Assembly (NCBI GenBank): GCA_946800325.1
Contig: OX326956.1
Coordinates: 17,078,667-17,142,666 of the forward strand
Length of the DNA stretch: 64,000 nt
Direction of reading: 5' to 3'
Source: Luzula sylvatica
Lineage: Eukaryota; Streptophyta; Magnoliopsida; Poales; Juncaceae
The translations under genes were made by a program, and so were the position numbers. Below the pieces are notes generated by a model. The model saw only the letters and a program-made list of their open reading frames with translations. It did not search any database and was not told the origin of the DNA. Shown piece by piece: positions 60,789 to 64,000 of the stretch. The stretch's first letter is position 1; each line of letters opens with the position of its first letter.

Positions 60789-62563
60789 TGATTTTAATTT
60801 TTTGGAAATTTGCTTTCAGAAATATTAGCTCCCTTTCTTTTGTTTTTTCGAATTAAAATATAACAGACACATAGCTACACTGAATGGATGATTAACATAA
60901 GGATGGCAATGTCGATTGTGGAGGCCTATCTTATTAGATTGGATAACAATGTTTCTATTATGCACGTCTCGTTCAATAATATAACTTTGTTTAGAGAGTG
61001 ACATAATTAAAGTCTATAGGAAGAAAAAACAAAAATACATATGAGGTGATTAATTCAAATTGCGATGTAATTGTGTCGTCATAGCGCAAATCGTAACAAA
61101 TATTTCTAAAATGAAATATCGTAATTTATTCAATGTTGTCATAGTATCACCGTATTATCGATAATTATATGTAAATTACAGTCCAAACAGAATAGACTAC
61201 TATATCGTAATTTAAAACATTGTTTTTAACCATAATAACAAAAGTTATTATAAGAAACAAGGATGAACACAAATTTAGTACACCAAATTAATATTATGAT
61301 TAATCATCAATAGGTATGTGCGTATTATATTATAATTAATATGGAATTTGATTCCCACATTTAAAAATAAAACACTTATTTTTAAAAAAAATTAATGACA
61401 AAAATAAGCCCAAATCAGTTTTTTGGAGGCCAATAATGGATAGAATCATAGTTATTCTTCAGGAATAATACACGTACAATTTATGAAAAATTACGTGGTA
61501 CTAATAATATACATATTGACGACCCGTATCAAACATGATCAATAATTTATGTATTTTCTAATTAAAAAAATGTATAATGCACCTATTTTTGTATATTATG
61601 TTTTTAAGAAAAAAAAATTATATATATTTTTTAGATAAATAACAAAAATTTAAATTTTGAACAATGATTAAGACGACAAAAATATCAGTAATAATCTACA
61701 TATTTATGGTTTTAAACTAAAATAAAATTGTTTAATAAAATAATTATATTTCTCAATTATTTATGAAAAAGTTTAAATGTATATGTTTATATACCGAATT
61801 ATTGTATTTGTATTATGTAAAATAAACCTAACTATAGAAGAATAATCGAATTGACGAATTATTAATATATGTTGTATTATTTGACCGAATATTCATCCGA
61901 CTTGACAAACGTCTGATTCGAATTATGCACGGGTGTATTAATTACTGTGTTATTGGCGTATCACGAACAACTAACTATGGATATAACAGCTCACGTACTA
62001 AAATACCTAAACTACGGCGCTTCCTTCATGTTCGATCAATGCACTCTCGAGTGAGTTTACAAACTAGCAAGATCCTCTTACTTAAACAACTCAGCTCTTA
62101 ATGATTATTGAGTCTAATATAATTTATATATTTGTAAATAAAAAAGTCCGTTACTTATATAGTACAGTTAACTGCGTGTTGTAATTTCGCGAGTTCTTTT
62201 CGTGAGGCCGAGTAGTGTTAGTGTTACTGATAGTGTTAGTTTTAGTGTTAGTGTTAGTGCGCGTGTGTGTGTGTCTCAAAAATGACATTTTGAGGGTTTC
62301 CAAAATATTGTAGTTATCTTAGAAATTTAGTGAAAAACTACTAAAAAATATTTAAAAAATATTTAATTAGATCAATCAAATTTCTTATCTTTTTAATTTG
62401 ATTTAATTAGATTTTTTTTTTCATTCATTAAATGATGTCTGGACCGTTAAATTATGATGGGTCACGAAACAACATAAATTGTTTTATTCACGGATGTATT
62501 GATATACGAATCTAGTTATTAATGTTATTATAAATTTATTAAATCGCGCATTTTACTATTAAA
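60789..62563. other. Intergenic, no gene seen
   Basis: The first 150-200 bases are probably the EXLA 3' UTR. The rest is AT-rich. Confidence 0.5.
62214..62262. repeat. (TAGTGT)n minisatellite
   Basis: About eight imperfect hexamers GTGTTA/GTTAGT, then a short (GT)n. Confidence 0.85.
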
Positions 62564-62986
62564 TCATGCATTTTATAAAATTAAACTAATTTATGTTGTC
62601 GCGTTATCAAATATGTCACGTCATACGTTATAATATAATTTAACAGTTTGGCTATCAATTAATGAATGTAAAACTGAGTTGAAACAAATAAAAAAAATAA
62701 AGAAATATGATTAGCCAAATTGAAATGTTGATAACATGGATGGTTGAATTTTAGATGAAAGTTGGAATTGGAATACTAAAAATAGACCTTTTTATTCTTT
62801 TTCTTTCAGAAAACTACGATAAAGTACTTTCTGTTAAAAATAATCAATAGAGGAGTGGTCAATGAGCACGAAGAAATTAATGGGTTATGGCCGTAGTTAT
62901 TTATTTATTTTAATCACATTTTCTTAAAAAAAAAAAAAAAAAGTCCGACCAACTCGATTGAGAAATTAGGTTTCAATTAATATTCA
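62564..62986. repeat. Dispersed repeat, copy 2 (uninterrupted)
   Basis: Partner of 33064-33484. It reads through the site where copy 1 has the Helitron: TATTCA|TTTGCCTCACTG. A short echo of its end (GAAATTAGGTTTCAATTAAT) repeats at about 63032-63051. Confidence 0.88.
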
Positions 62987-63552
62987 TTTGCCTCACTGAA
63001 TCCAATTTTGCAATTTCCTTCACCTTGATTGTGAAATTAGGTTTCAATTAATATTCATTTTAGTCTCGTTTTTATTTGATAACCTTTAATTTGTTTCTTA
63101 CTCGTGAAGTAGTGATGTGCTCGGGTTCGATCCTGTAAAATTGGAGGCCGTGGGATAATATCACGGTTTTTAAAAAATAGAAAATTACATCACCCCGTAT
63201 GAAATATAAAATTTTCAGAAATATAAAATTAACTTAATATTAATAAAAATAAGTTGAAATTAATACAAAACACATATAACTAACATATATCAATAGAACA
63301 TCATTTTCTCGCATTTTCAGAAACAAATATATCAATTAAAATTTGCATAGCATAAATATTTGGAGAAATCATTTCAATTGTCCGGTAACGTCACAAAATT
63401 GTTTAATTATTCTCTAATATGAAAACATTTGGCAGTTACCTGAAAAAAGAAAGAAATTTAGGACTAATTGCAAAATACGAAAAAATATTTTGTTTATTTT
63501 CATTTTAAACCCTCAACGATTCTAACTGAAACAAAATGTATCCATTTGCCGT
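62987..63552. other. Intergenic, no gene seen
   Basis: Includes a B-box-like GCTCGGGTTCGATCC near 63120, perhaps a SINE scrap. The stretch next to 63552 may be LINE-derived but is too decayed to say. Confidence 0.35.
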
Positions 63553-63933
63553 TTACTGATATTTTAAAACTTTTTGACTATTTGAGGCAGGTCCATACAC
63601 GTTTGTCAAGTTGAAAATGAAACCATCCTGACTTTTTAGAGTAGTGTTGAGATAGTATTCTCCTTCATAAGAGTGAATAAGATCAAAAGAATTTTTCCAA
63701 GCAGTGATAATACCACCCTTGGAACCGCAAGAATTTTTGAAAACATAATTTGAGAAAGAAGAAGGGCAAGTTTTTTTAACATCAAAAATAGTAGGAGCTA
63801 CAAGTTTCGATTCTTGAAAGCAGATGATGTTGCAACCGGAGCCAAGTGTGGTATCCTTGACAACTTTGCATTTCTCATTGCTTCCAAGACCGCGCACATT
63901 CCACGACAAAATCTTACATGAGTTAAAAATCAT
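63553..63933 (-). pseudogene. LINE (L1-type) endonuclease fragment
   Basis: 126 residues from the N-terminal APE-type endonuclease of a plant non-LTR retrotransposon. SWNVRGLGS near the start supplies the metal-site asparagine, CFQESKL the catalytic glutamate, and LTNVYGPAS the conserved tyrosine block. The ORF stops after VYGPASNSQKVLKYQ, well before the rest of the endonuclease and the reverse transcriptase, and no RT motifs are seen downstream on this strand. It is therefore a truncated, dead copy. Its upstream end lies near or beyond the window edge. Confidence 0.8.
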
Positions 63934-64000
63934 TTAAAACAAAACTTCGAAAGAGTAAGAAAGATAACAAGAAAGCATGATTCAAGACCCCTAGGGATCT

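Overview
The window is a gene-sparse, AT-rich stretch of nuclear plant chromosome, most likely from a eudicot. The support is split genes with GT-AG introns, plant-only families (CYP78A, cpSRP43, the chloroplast VKOR-thioredoxin LTO1, expansin-like A, 4CL-like), plant-type U4 snRNA promoters and plant-style MULE, Helitron, Harbinger and SINE insertions. I cannot name the species. An asterid is a guess and I do not lean on it.

Protein genes in order: the 3' part of a CYP78A P450 (5-592 +); LTO1 (9194-11299 +); dolichol-phosphate mannosyltransferase DPMS1 (19599-20835 -); prolyl oligopeptidase (27562-30612 +); a CCDC124/Lso2-like ribosome-binding protein (36271-37194 +); a UPF0548/DUF1990 protein (39631-40535 -); a GDSL esterase/lipase (45028-47173 -); cpSRP43 (49471-50637 -, no introns); a peroxisomal 4-coumarate:CoA ligase-like enzyme (52514-56259 +); expansin-like A (59674-60788 +); and a LINE endonuclease fragment (63553-63933 -). 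All except the edge-cut CYP78A and the LINE fragment can be spliced by eye into one open frame. Two nearly identical U4 snRNA genes lie on the minus strand (13002-13157 and 18804-18959). Each has an upstream sequence element and a TATA box at the spacing expected for RNA polymerase II. These genes are unrelated housekeeping and metabolic genes and do not form a cluster.

Most of the rest is mobile-element DNA, and much of it can be resolved to the base. At least nine TIR elements have 9-bp (or 8-9-bp) target-site duplications, the signature of Mutator-like (MULE) elements: 880-1283, 8826-8995, 16049-17342, 23333-23603, 41417-41698, 43895-44213, 44330-44631, 54411-55572 and 59075-59242. Four of them belong to one family. 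Because the window also contains paralogous segments (863-4410 against 7310-8266, 40675-42364 against 42806-45147, and 33064-33484 against 62564-62986), several insertions can be compared with an empty site nearby. One complete 602-bp Helitron (7495-8096) is dated this way, and a second Helitron terminus (33485) is confirmed the same way.

The strangest structures are nested palindromes. One is a MULE-type foldback whose inner arms are CACTA-like (16049-17342). Another is a roughly 1.8-kb imperfect palindrome holding a second inverted-repeat element (13680-15515). There is also a kilobase-scale inverted repeat containing a perfect 39-bp hairpin (1800-1886), and a chain of small elements joined by (TA)n tracts (23317-24194). 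I found no CRISPR array, no complete tRNA gene and no biosynthetic gene cluster.
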